Assembly (NCBI GenBank): GCA_035079385.1
Contig: JAVHKY010000015.1
Coordinates: 992,001-1,056,000 of the forward strand
Reading direction: 5' to 3'
Source: Aspidiotus rigidus
Taxonomy: Eukaryota > Arthropoda > Insecta > Hemiptera > Diaspididae
DNA: 64,000 nt
This document shows positions 54,821 through 64,000 of this stretch, in pieces. Position 1 is the stretch's first letter. Each line of letters begins with the position of its first letter. A model generated the notes under the pieces. That model ran no database searches, had not been told where the DNA came from, and worked only from the letters and a program-made list of their open reading frames with translations. The translations under genes and the position numbers were made by a program.

Positions 54821-57275
54821 GTAAGTTTGTCTTCAAGTATTGCGGCATATATAACCATTTTTAGGTCTACAGAAGAATGAACACGTTGACGCCTTTCAAA
54901 CTTGGCTAAAAAAAAAATTCGATAATCTTCCTCGTTGAGGATTTCAATTCGGGAGGAAATCAAATTCATGTCGTGGTGAAATGGATTAAACTTTCGTATA
55001 TTTCTTGAAAAGTTTACATTACGTAGGGTAAGAAGTGCGAGTATTTTGTTCGCGGTGTTAACGATAAATATTTTTCGATTTTCTCGCGTCTTTTCGACGC
55101 GTGTTTCAAAGTACTCGGTTTTCGTCAGCGAAGTTTTAAGTCGCGAAGAATGCTCGAGCTAGTGGAGCGTGCAATATCATTTTGAGAGCGTTGCTAATAG
55201 TGAAAGTGGATGTTGGGAAGACTGTGAGGTGAACAAGTTTCGGGAGGAAAATAGTATACATTGATACTTCTATTGTTACGTAGCTCGACTTCTTATTAGG
55301 ATCATCGCGGAAACGATCGGTTATCGTAATTAGAAACTTGGGTCGTATAGAAAGACGTCGCTTTTCCGATTGCTTCGTTGTATAGGTTTGAAATAATTGA
55401 ACTTCGGAATTTGGATAAAATTTTTCGATAAGTACGAAACAGTTCGAACAGGGAACTAATTTAAGGTTTTAGTTTTTGGTTCTTCGTTTCTAGCCTCTGG
55501 TATCGTTTATTATAATTATTATATGATAAATTATTCTTAGGCGGTATTATCAGTTGGTGATTGATGAAATTTTTTGAGGTTTGACGGGATTTTTCGTTCC
55601 GTCAACCGATGAGAAAAATTTGATAGATCGAATGGAAAAAATTTCTATACTTACTTCTAATTGGTCGCGATATTCTACCGTCATAGCAGAAAGAAAAGGG
55701 TGTAAACACATCTTTACCTGCCTTCAAGAAGAGTATTAATGATCACTTCTGACTGAGATAGCACGCGTCACGCGTACGTTTGAAAGTTTGCAGATTGCTC
55801 CGAGTACATGAAAATGAAATTTCTCGAGTTGTAAGTGGGGTATAAGATGTAAATTTGAGGAAAATTCAGAACTTGGAAGCTTATCCGAGAGATCTTGGAA
55901 GATTCCGCGGACTTCTCAGCCACGAGGTAGTCCATTTTTTAAATTTTATATTGCTGTGAACTTGTCCTTGTGATACAAGAGATTTTTTGATTTCTAGAGT
56001 CGGCTGTTCAATTTCAGTAGCCAAGATTGTCCCTCGAGCAGAATTCTGGGAAATTTTTTCGAGCCTTCTCCCCATCTGCAAGGGATTCAACCTGGAAATT
56101 TTCCAAGTCTCTCCTTTCAATTTTGGTGTATCAAAAGAACGTTCCAAATGGCGTTTGAAAGGAAATTTTTACAAGTTCCTCTCCTCATGTGGTGTACAGC
56201 TCCATGTCAACATTTTTTTCAAACAGATCTCAAGTTTACTTAGCTATAACAAGAATACTTTCGGGTGTTACCCCATCATCAGTCGTATCGCTACTTCAGA
56301 ACGAAGCCTGAACATTAATTTTTATGGTTTAACATTGTTATCTTATGGCTACCAGACCTACTGTCATTTTATCAGTGACCCTTATCTTTTTCTCTTGTCC
56401 AGTCACCGAAGTGAATAACTTTTCCCTGCCAAAGGTGATTTTATTGTTCAAGAAGCTGGCTTTTCTCCTCCTTGCTTTGGCGATCGCAATCTGTTCCCAG
56501 AGTTTTCTTCTCTTTGTGCAGTTTTTCTACGACGTGTAAGACTTCAAATATGCCATAAGTGGAAATCATACCGTGAGGACCGAGCAACTTGACGAGCAAT
56601 CATCTACTAACGTGACGGAATCTTCAACCAGTAACTCCAAACCGTAGCCAAGGCTAACATTAACATACCAGTCAGCTGCCCCAGCTGCATGAAGTCGGTT
56701 AGTTGACAGATTGAAATGTTGAGCAAGATGAAAAGATGTACAGGATGAAGTTGATCGCAGGCCGGCCGATGACAAGATATGAGGAGGAGTGGGTGCTCTT
56801 CATAGTTTTTGCCAAACGGTGACTTCCATTTTGTATTTCCCTTGACGTTTTGTGGTCCCCTGTGAACTTTCTTTCAGTCTCAACTATGTAGATGACTGTT
56901 TACTTCTCACAACTGAGCTTTTACGCTCTGCTCAAGTTTTCTTCGTCCTTTTCTTTTGTCTGGTCATTGCTTACTTTCTTCGCCATAGGTGGGTTCGTTA
57001 TGGAAGCCCACATTCGCATCATAACCACTGAACGCCTTCATCACCTTTTTCGTGTACTTTCCTATACATGGCACTGATTTGAAGTACTTTCTCGCTATGC
57101 TATCATGAGTTCCATTCTTCAACTCCATACACCTCTAGAGCAGCCGGCGGCTGCTACGATCTGCTTTACTATAGCTCCATATGTCTTTTCTCTTCTCTTC
57201 ATTGTTCTTCAGGACAGAAATTGCTTGTTAGCAGTAGTTCTGAATCGACTCTAATTTTCACTTCCTAGGCTGATG
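54821..57275. other. No strongly supported gene; possible intron
   Basis: A 143-codon plus frame (55987-56418) and the 64-codon frame at 56345 show no family motif. An acceptor-like TTTTTCTCTTGTCCAG at 56402 could open a 32-base exon reading V-T-E-V-N-N-F-S-L-P-K when joined in phase 1 to the exon at 54766, with GTGATT as a weak donor. Confidence 0.3.
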
Positions 57276-57279
57276 GTAA

Positions 57280-57960
57280 AAGGGTGTCAGTGTGCGTTGG
57301 TTTTCTGTAGATTTTGTATTTCATCTTGTTTTTCACCGGTGTTAATGTTTGGTCCAAATAGTGGGTCGTGTCATCGCCCTTTTCTGCTGTGACTTCAATG
57401 TTCTTGTTTGTCGCATTCATCACAGAAGAAATTAATCTACCCACCTATTAGTGTCTGACCACACAATTAGGATATTATCATCTTCGTATCGAGCCTAGTA
57501 TTTTATCAAATTCCAAAACTTACTGCCTTTTTCAATATCTTGTTTTCCATGTCATTCAAGAACCTTTACGGTAGTAACAATGGATACGATGATCTCATTG
57601 CTAGGGTTTCTTTGTAGCTGTGGAACTTGTTATTGAATGGGCCGTAGTTCTGACCTTCGATCTCTCGCACTATTCTAGCTTGCGTTAGGCCGTCAGGATT
57701 CTGTGGTATGTGTTGCTTCGCAGTAGATTGGTAAGTTCCTCCGTTAATATAGTACCAAGTATAATTGTCACGTCCAAGGATATCAGTTTGTTGTTACTCT
57801 CGATTTCCACCTCATTCAATTGCTCTGTCAGCTCCCAGTTGTTCCTGATACTTTGCTTGGTTGCAAGCTGGTAGTTTCTTTTCAAGAATCTGGCCACGAC
57901 CGTCCCTAGCAAGCACCATGGTGATTGGATGCTGTTAATTAGTGGTCTACGACGAATTGA
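57280..57960 (-). pseudogene. Penelope-like element, third lineage, RT fragment
   Basis: The minus strand carries R-R-P-L-I-N-S-I-Q-S-P-W and L-I-S-L-D-V-T-I (the region of the first catalytic Asp) at 57960-57690. After frameshifts it carries T-H-Y-L-D-Q-T-L-T-P-V and K-Y-K-I-Y-R-K-P-T-H-T-D-T at 57420-57300. Y-R-K-P-T-H-T-D is a hallmark of the segment after the RT palm in PLEs. The catalytic Asp pair region is badly decayed. The sequence differs from the copy A-D lineage and from the 39-40 kb lineage. Confidence 0.75.
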
Positions 57961-58560
57961 TAACAATTGTCTGTTTGTTACATTACTTCCATGATGATAA
58001 GAATTTTCATTTTGTGAGAGAATTGTCGATGAATTGGAATGAAAATGGGTAAAGTTTCATTTAAACCACTTGTAAAACGTAAAATATATAAGATATTCCA
58101 CTCGAAGAATTACAAAATATCCAGCATGAGAAGTCTTCGATCTCAATCCTTCCATGCACTTTGGCCATCACTAGACATGGTTGTGGTGCGGTGTACGCTA
58201 ACAATCCCCTCTGATGGGTAAACCTCTAACATGTTGACGTTGTACAAGACTGAACGTAACATTTTGTCGTAAAATATTTTAGCAAATTTATAATATATTT
58301 CTGTGATCAGTGGCAAATCATCCTCCACCACGGTGTTATTAACATTGCGGTACTCGAATATGTCGTTTTTCGATTTTGTGACAGTTGAGACCACAGTGTT
58401 ATTCGATTTTTATGTAGTTGGGTACGTCTACAATAAGCAGATCATACTCAAAATCTCTGAAGGTGAAAGGGAAATGCTCACAGATTCGCCAATCAGAAAT
58501 ATTTTGAACTTCTCAAAAATCTGAAGCGAGAAGAAAGGGAGAGAGACATGTACATCATTA

Positions 58561-58606
58561 TGTGCAATGTTCGTCAATGAGTGGCCTCATTGACGGACAT
58601 TGCACA
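58561..58606. repeat. 21-base-pair hairpin
   Basis: TGTGCAATGTTCGTCAATGA and its complement, with one mismatch, pair across a 4-base TGGC loop. It sits at the left border of a GC-rich stretch. The stem is short for a microRNA precursor, so it may be the end of a small element or a palindromic rearrangement joint. Confidence 0.8.
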
Positions 58607-58772
58607 GCGCGCGGAAGAAATGGAGTCAGGCTTCTCTCAATTCGAGCCCACTGGACTACCGACGCAACGCCCTAAGGGGTGGATACCGTTGCCGGAGGTG
58701 CAGTTTTTCGGGGACCACTTTGGGCGTGCGCGCACGCTCATACGCCCCCCGTCTCTCTCAAAGGCGATGTGA
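58581..58772 (+). CDS. GC-rich frame of unknown origin
   Basis: Immediately after the hairpin the base composition rises and a 63-codon frame reads with protein-like composition (L-T-D-I-A-Q-R-A-E-E-M-E-S-G, P-K-G-W-I-P-L-P-E-V). No splice sites fit clearly and no family is recognised. It may be a transposon or gene fragment. Confidence 0.25.
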   Translation: MASLTDIAQRAEEMESGFSQFEPTGLPTQRPKGWIPLPEVQFFGDHFGRARTLIRPPSLSKAM

Positions 58773-58934
58773 ATAATGAGAAAGGAAAGAAAAAAAATTT
58801 TTTTCTCCCTTTCATAGGCCAGAGCAGTATGATCGTGAGTAAATTTCTGACTAAATTAGATCCCAGCTTTTGGAAATTATAACACTCTTCAAAATTAATT
58901 GTTCTCCAGGCTTAAGGACCCCCTCCCCCTAAAG

Positions 58935-59215
58935 AAAAGATAGGGTGTTATTTACAGTATACCGTGCGGTGATTGCCCTCGTTTCTATGTTGAGGAAACT
59001 GGTCAGCTACTGTCTGAGAGAATCGACCAGCATAGAAGAGATGAAAAACCCAGAATGATCACACTGGGCTGGCTTATCATTCTAAAAATTGTGACCATAA
59101 ATTTAATTTTGATAACCCCAAGATTTTAGACTACAAAAGTAATGATAAGAGAAGGAAAATACGCGAGATTATAAAAATTATCAAGACCGAAAATACTATT
59201 GTTATAATTTAAAGG
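58935..59215 (+). pseudogene. GIY-YIG endonuclease fragment of a PLE
   Basis: The plus strand shows Y-x-V-R-C-G-D-C-P-R-F-Y-V-E-E-T-G-Q-L (the G of Y-V-G is replaced by E), then E-R-I-D-Q-H-R-R. After a frameshift come T-G-L-A-Y-H-S, C-D-H-K-F-N-F-D-N and K-R-R-K-I-R-E-I. This order matches the C-terminal nuclease of a PLE type distinct from copies A-D. It is opposite in strand to the RT fragment at 57280-57960, so the two may not be one element. Confidence 0.75.
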
Positions 59216-59372
59216 TGACGCTCAACGATTAGCATAAGCAGTAAGTGAATTTGTGAACTTTACCGGTTTCTACCGGTATGGTGGATCATTCTCTTTATAC
59301 TTTTATTTGCAGCATATTCTCGTCGGATCCTTTCAGTTTGTGTTGATAATGACCACGACGTGGTCGAAATGT

Positions 59373-59747
59373 TCACAAGTTTCGTATAAGTTTACAAATA
59401 TGTGCAGGAAAAGGCGTTTTATTAAACAATATCTGGTCAGTACTCTCATTCGGCGGAGGTGCTTGTTGTGTGGCGAGTTGACGATGTTTGGGAGGCGGCA
59501 GTACGCCCTCGTTGTCATCCTCACGACACCTCCTCCTCCTTCCCACAAAAGGGCTCCAAACCTCTCGAAGGAGGGTCTGGAGCTCCAACACTATTGGCCC
59601 AGTCAGAACTATTGTGGCGGTGCCCGTAGACAACGCCTCGATTGTTGACTGCTGTTGCTCAGGGGCGGTAAGTTGATATTTTTTGGACGGTAGCTGGACA
59701 GTAGTATACGTATTCCTGGACCGACGACGAGGGGAGGGGACGTACAT
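59373..59747 (-). CDS. Hypothetical 124-residue basic, Pro/Gln-rich protein
   Basis: From the ATG at 59747 the frame reads M-Y-V-P-S-P-R-R-R-S-R-N, then a Gln/Ser/Thr-rich section, a hydrophobic stretch, a basic G-R-R-R-R-C-R cluster and L-P-P-P-K. It is more GC-rich than its surroundings. There is no known domain. It might be an ORF1 remnant of a mobile element or a host exon, and chance is possible. Confidence 0.3.
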   Translation of the reverse strand: MYVPSPRRRSRNTYTTVQLPSKKYQLTAPEQQQSTIEALSTGTATIVLTGPIVLELQTLLREVWSPFVGRRRRCREDDNEGVLPPPKHRQLATQQAPPPNESTDQILFNKTPFPAHICKLIRNL

Positions 59748-59799
59748 CGGGTCCACTGCTGTGTCGTCCAGTAGGTGATGTTTGACCCACAATATACAG

Positions 59800-60960
59800 T
59801 ATGTTAGGTGAAGTCTAGTATTATCCTAGTATAAAGCTAGAATCATACAATGGGAAGTCCTAACCTAGTTCAAGTCCAGTATACTGTATGTAAGATGATA
59901 AGCCTAATAGTTTATGATAGCATAATACCATTTCCTACACTAAAGAGCCGCAAGGACGCCCGCGAGCGCTCGAGGCCTCATTGTTGTCACTATTATATTC
60001 TTATTACTACTCGCTACGGAGGCTTGATGAATAAGATGGATTTCAGCGCTATCAAACGTATTTCCGGTGTCAATTAGGTTCCTCGCTCGGGAGCACGATT
60101 TCTTTATTGTACTCCCTTTACTTTCCTATTTGAAGGTTTTAAAAAAAATTTAATTGAGTACAACAAATTTTGCTGAATTTCAGTGTCAGTTTTGTTCTAA
60201 AACCTCAAGATCATCTCATATTACCTTTGAACATAATTATGGTTATCAATAGCCTCCTCAACTTCACGATCATTCTACACCACGAATTTTTGTTGATTTT
60301 ATCGCCCTGATTTTTTATTCTTACCAAATCAGGAAGGAAAACACCTCTTAATTAGAAATCTACTCGTCAATTTTTTATAGATCATGGGTGCACAATTTTA
60401 CAGAGATTCTACATATTCCTTTTTTTTGAACGAATTTAAAATTACGGAACGACGACAACACCCAACTGACGGTAACTGGCTAGTTATACTTGGTAATTTA
60501 TACCGGTACTTCCATACTCATACGTCATCATGAATCATAGCTCGTAATTCGAATGGCTGCGTTCAAAAAACATTGTTCCTTCAAACTTAAATGACTCTAT
60601 TTTGTACATCTTTGGCATAATAATATGGAGCTATCGATGCAAACCTAATCAAAAACGCAATACAAAATGCTTATAATAATATCACACAGAAAGTCGAAAA
60701 AAAGAAAGAAGAACTCTTGGATATCTTCCACTTCAGATATTTTATTTGTACGTAAAACTTCCAAATAATTTGTTGCGAGGATAACCGAGCAAGAGATGAT
60801 AAATTATACCATTTATATCTTCAAATGGTAGTTATTCCACCTAAATGCGTTTCTCTCTCTTTCTGTCTACTTTTTCACAACACTTACTCCTTCTTCTCTT
60901 CTTCTTTCGCACCTCTTTCTCTCTCTCTCCATCATTCATTTCTTTTAATCTCGTGTACTG
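59800..60960. other. No supported gene
   Basis: AT-rich sequence followed by a pyrimidine-rich tract near 60845-60945. The 103-codon plus frame at 60845 is that tract read through and overlaps an R1-like LINE on the other strand. Confidence 0.4.
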
Positions 60961-60964
60961 CTTG

Positions 60965-61600
60965 ACCCGCGAGCTTGTCGGGTGGTCCTTGTCTCCTTCT
61001 TTGCCTGAAACACCATTGCTCGCTCTTCTGCCAGGAAATCAATTGGCGGTATCCGCGCTAATATACAAGAGCGTCTGGCGCAGCTCTTCGTTGGATTCTT
61101 TCTATTTCTCTTCTTCTGTACTCAACCTTTGTTCATTCCACCCACACTTGGACTAACATTGCTACGCTCATGTAAAATCTTCTTATAGCGTCTCTTGGTC
61201 CTAGCGGTACAAAACGTGGAACCTCCCTGGAAGCTTTCTCTGTTACTCTCTCAAAATCGTGGCGGCAGCTGAGCTTCTTGTCGAACCTGAGGCCCAGGTA
61301 CTTCAGTGTCTTTTTAGTCTTGATGTACACACTTTGCAAACGAAAGGTGTGTGGATTAAACAATCAACGGGTCGAGGAAACAACGGACTCGATCCAACGG
61401 GTCACAGCCTCTAGGCCTTGATTTACCTTGGTCTCCAGCTCGGTAACAGTATCGGCCGAGGCAATCACCAGTGTGTCGCGTCGTCGGCGAAGCATATGGT
61501 GGCAGCTTTGTCTTGAATGTGATGTTTCACGTAGTAGGGCCCAAGATAGAGCCCTGAAGAACACTGCATGTCACGCTTCTTCTCAGTGTGTCAGCAGACG
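60965..61600 (-). pseudogene. R1-like LINE fragment, palm to thumb
   Basis: The minus strand carries C-F-A-D-D (catalytic Asp pair, frameshifted just after) and D-T-L-V-I-A-S-A-D-T-V-T-E-L-E near 61490. Next come K-Y-L-G-L-R-F-D-K-K-L-S-C-R-H-D-F near 61290, then I-P-P-I-D-F-L-A-E-E-R-A-M-V-F near 61000. The order matches R1/TRAS-type LINEs. Several frameshifts and a deletion make it dead. It appears closely related to, but not identical with, the copy at 48994-50030. Confidence 0.85.
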
Positions 61601-61649
61601 TCTCTGCTTTGACCTCTCTACCTCTCTACAGTTTAAGTAATAGCAGGTA

Positions 61650-63700
61650 ACCAGGCACTCCCGCGTTTTGTAGCATTGATAGAAACTTCAATGGCAGAAC
61701 GCAAGACTGCATTTCTTGTTTTGTAGTACTTGTTTTTTATCATGATCGTCATTATTGTTTGATTGTTATTTTTACTCTGTTTCATATTATTAAGCACGTA
61801 ATATTATTCATTTTCATTATGGTGATATTCGTTTGATTTTCGCTGCCATCTTAAATCGTACCCGTTAATATTGTCTTCAAAGGTTACCAGTTCCATCCCT
61901 TTCCAATTTTTTCGTGGAGCTTTCTCCGTCTCCTTCCTTTACCAAGGTACTTCCACCTTCCTCCTTCCCTTTTAAATTGGCTACAACTTTTTTCCGCTTT
62001 TTCTTCCATATTTTTGCCACTCTTTCAAAATTTTAATATACTTTGTTTCCGGGAAAATTCTACTACGTAACTACGGACGAAAACGAAGAGAGAGTGTGAG
62101 AGAAAACGAAAATATGATAGGAAAGAATACGTGTTGAGCTCGCAGCACCAAAATGAACACCTTGTATTTTCCGTTCCTTGATGAGTTTTCAACAAATATG
62201 GGGATATGGTAGATAATCGTGTACTTAGACGACTAAAATTCGAGAGACAGAATTCCTAATCCGTACAAACGTGTGAAATGAAATGAAACGAAATTCACGC
62301 CGGCAAGTGCGATGATCCGTTGAGATATTTTTTGGATGCATTCCATTTTGATTTTTCTTGATCGTTTTTCGAAGACCGATTTCACGACTCTACGAACCCA
62401 TATAATATAACATAACGAAAGAGGGAAAAAATTAAATACGCCGCAAATGCGAACTTTTATATTTTTTCTTCAGCACATTAGCTTCGTGGCGTGTGGAAAA
62501 AGCCTTTATTATCAACGAGTCGTGAATAAACCCCTATTGTGATTTTTTTTTTTTTTTTTTCGATGAAGCAATAACGCGTAAAACAGGTGTTTACCCCTGC
62601 TTCGTGGAAAAGTTTTTAATGAAAAATATTCATTTTCATATATATGTAGTTATGATAAGGCGTCTCACCGTCATGAATTCAGCCGAATGATGAGACACGA
62701 TACGTAATTCCAGCTCGTAACCGGGTATAATATTTCGGCTTGGACTTTCCTGCCTATACTCTCATAACCACAGTCATAACTTACAAAAGGCGAAAATTAT
62801 GGTATTATTAGGGACCATCTTTCACTAAATTTCATGAAATGAACCTTTGTCTCGAAGGAAGAATTAAACTAACGGAAGAGAAAAACCATCCTGTTATTTT
62901 ATGGCGCAGAAAATTTCTCAGATTTGATGCTACGGCAGTGGAATGGTGGGAGAGAAGGGGGAAGAAAATTTGACACCATGTAAGACCGACTGGTTTCTAC
63001 ATTTCATGCTCGAATAATCGATAGAATCACCTCTAGGTTTCCTTAGGATCCACCATTTTCATTTTCAAATTAGGCTGATGGAGTGCTAATGACATCTTCA
63101 GATAATGAGACATATTCGTGACCATTAGAAATTTGTTCAGCATTAGTCCTGTTTCTACTTCGTCTAATTTTGGACTACTTCCCCATATCGTGCGAGATAT
63201 TCTTACGTCTTTAGCGATCCATCCTCCATCTCAATTAAGCTTACCAAAGTGGTTCACTGGGGTATTGGTTTGTCTCGTATGAGACGTACATGAATTAATT
63301 ATCAACTCCACATGGGAGAGATACGACGTTCTTGTTCAGGATACTTTCTAATATTTTACAGAAACTTTCTTACTCGCTGATGACTGTTCTGAGTAGCAAA
63401 TTGGATCCTTCAAGAAAAGCTTCAAGGGAAAATTAATGTTGCATTCAAAGAAATTATAAACACGACTCAGATCCCCGCCCCCTTACTGTAGAATAGGACT
63501 CGAAATTTGCAGACCAGCTTTACTCCTCTAGGATCGCATGATTCTATGATTACGAGCTTCAATTTTTTCCAGAGCAGCTACATTATATTGTTTGGACACG
63601 AAATTTGTTTTACTTGGGGATTTATTCCGAGAAAAATATGTGCCAACTGTTTGATAAATTGCGGTTCCAAAAAGATGAAAAAGGACGAGGACTATAAAAA
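61650..63700. other. No supported gene
   Basis: AT-rich sequence without a recognisable exon or element. A T-run of about 18 bases lies near 62545. The minus-strand AATAAA near 63624 may be the polyadenylation signal of the gene ending at 63711. Confidence 0.4.
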
Positions 63701-63710
63701 ATTGTATCCT

Positions 63711-63957
63711 CTATAATATTCCTCTCTTCAAAAGAAGATTGAATGTCAGATATTCATTGAAGCTTTTATTATCGCATACTTTTTCCAGCCAGTCATCATA
63801 ATCGAAATCGTCTGCAAAAATATAAGAATAGACAAGAGAATTTATAATTCTTGATCAAGTAAAAGGACTTTCATTTGAATTTTACCGTACAGGCAGTCAA
63901 GCGATACTGGCTCCGCTCCCTTCATAAGTTCGAAGATTGTTTTATTAAGACGAGAAG
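63711..63957 (-). CDS. Last two exons of an unrecognised small-exon gene
   Basis: The upstream exon (63957-63886, 5' part cut by a PLE end) reads P-S-R-L-N-K-T-I-F-E-L-M-K-G, then D-C-L-Y and one base. Intron 63885-63812 is 74 bases (GTAAAA to TATTTTTGCAG). The last exon (63811-63711) completes Asp in phase 1 and reads D-F-D-Y-D-D-W-L-E-K-V-C-D-N-K and ends ...L-K-R-G-I-L-stop. Both exons are open only in the joined frame. The acidic aromatic sequence and phase-1 junction resemble the microexon at 14978. The family is unrecognised. Confidence 0.6.
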
Positions 63958-64000
63958 GGAATACTCCGAAGAGGAGTAAAAACTGCAAATACCGCAGAAA
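63958..64000 (-). mobile_element. 3' end of a Penelope-like element (continues beyond the window)
   Basis: The plus strand begins GAATACTCC and continues AGGAGTAAAAACTGCAAATA then CCGCAGAAA, matching the 3' end of copy B (GAATACTCC...GGAGTAAAAAAATGCAAACCGCAGAAA). ACTCC/GGAGT (63963-63977) is the family's terminal stem-loop. The element lies directly against the exon at 63886-63957. Confidence 0.85.

Noticed and set aside
56345..56539. Frame beginning like a signal peptide
   Set aside because: The hydrophobic part overlaps a polypyrimidine acceptor, which by itself encodes Phe/Leu/Ser-rich sequence. The frame is not supported.
58561..58606. microRNA precursor
   Set aside because: A 21-base-pair stem with a 4-base loop is too short for a Drosha-type precursor.
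60845..61156. 103-codon plus frame rich in Ser, Leu and Phe
   Set aside because: It reads a pyrimidine tract and then the antisense of an R1-like LINE.

Overview
This is nuclear DNA of a eukaryote, most likely an insect. There are no operons, coding density is very low, and the recognisable proteins are insect-type transposons. Candidate genes have short GT-AG introns (74-91 bases) and small exons. CpG looks undepleted. I cannot name the order or species. Most of the longer open frames are mobile-element remnants, and no housekeeping gene was found.

Layout. 1-9 kb: an RTE-type LINE tail, an 82-unit GA microsatellite, a 200-base tandem duplication carrying a TA-inserted MITE, and a second MITE family. 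9.1-11.15 kb: a near-intact Penelope-like element (PLE; reverse transcriptase plus GIY-YIG endonuclease). 12.1-13.0 kb: a pogo-like DNA transposon with TA duplications and a transposase cut down to its DNA-binding part. 13-17 kb: a foldback MITE, a 33-base microexon and a further exon candidate. 18.3-22.4 kb: an integrase relic, a 2.8 kb inverted-repeat element and two MITEs. 24.85-26.9 kb: a 5'-truncated LINE with a still-open frame.

27.7-34.5 kb is the most unusual segment. A decayed virus/Polinton-type family B DNA polymerase, itself hit by a MITE and a LINE fragment, lies between members of an unrecognised secreted-protein gene family. One member (33.4-34.5 kb, minus) has a clear three-exon structure with a signal-peptide exon. 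Another (28.2-29.2 kb, minus) is intronless with two in-frame stops. A third is an inverted fragment at 27.7 kb.

37.7-40.1 kb holds two different PLE lineages with hammerhead-like motifs. 44.2-46.7 kb is a satellite built from TGACGTCA-like units, interrupted by a PLE with a 12-base target duplication. 49-53 kb holds an R1-like LINE tail and a long PLE. 54.7 kb has a second signal-peptide exon. 57.3-61.6 kb holds further PLE and R1 fragments. At 63.7-63.96 kb two exons of another small-exon gene are abutted by a PLE 3' end that runs off the window.

The genes do not form one pathway. The unifying theme is dense nested transposon insertion around dispersed secreted-protein exons joined by phase-1 introns, a structure that resembles the effector-like 'bicycle' genes of aphids and relatives. 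That comparison is inference only.
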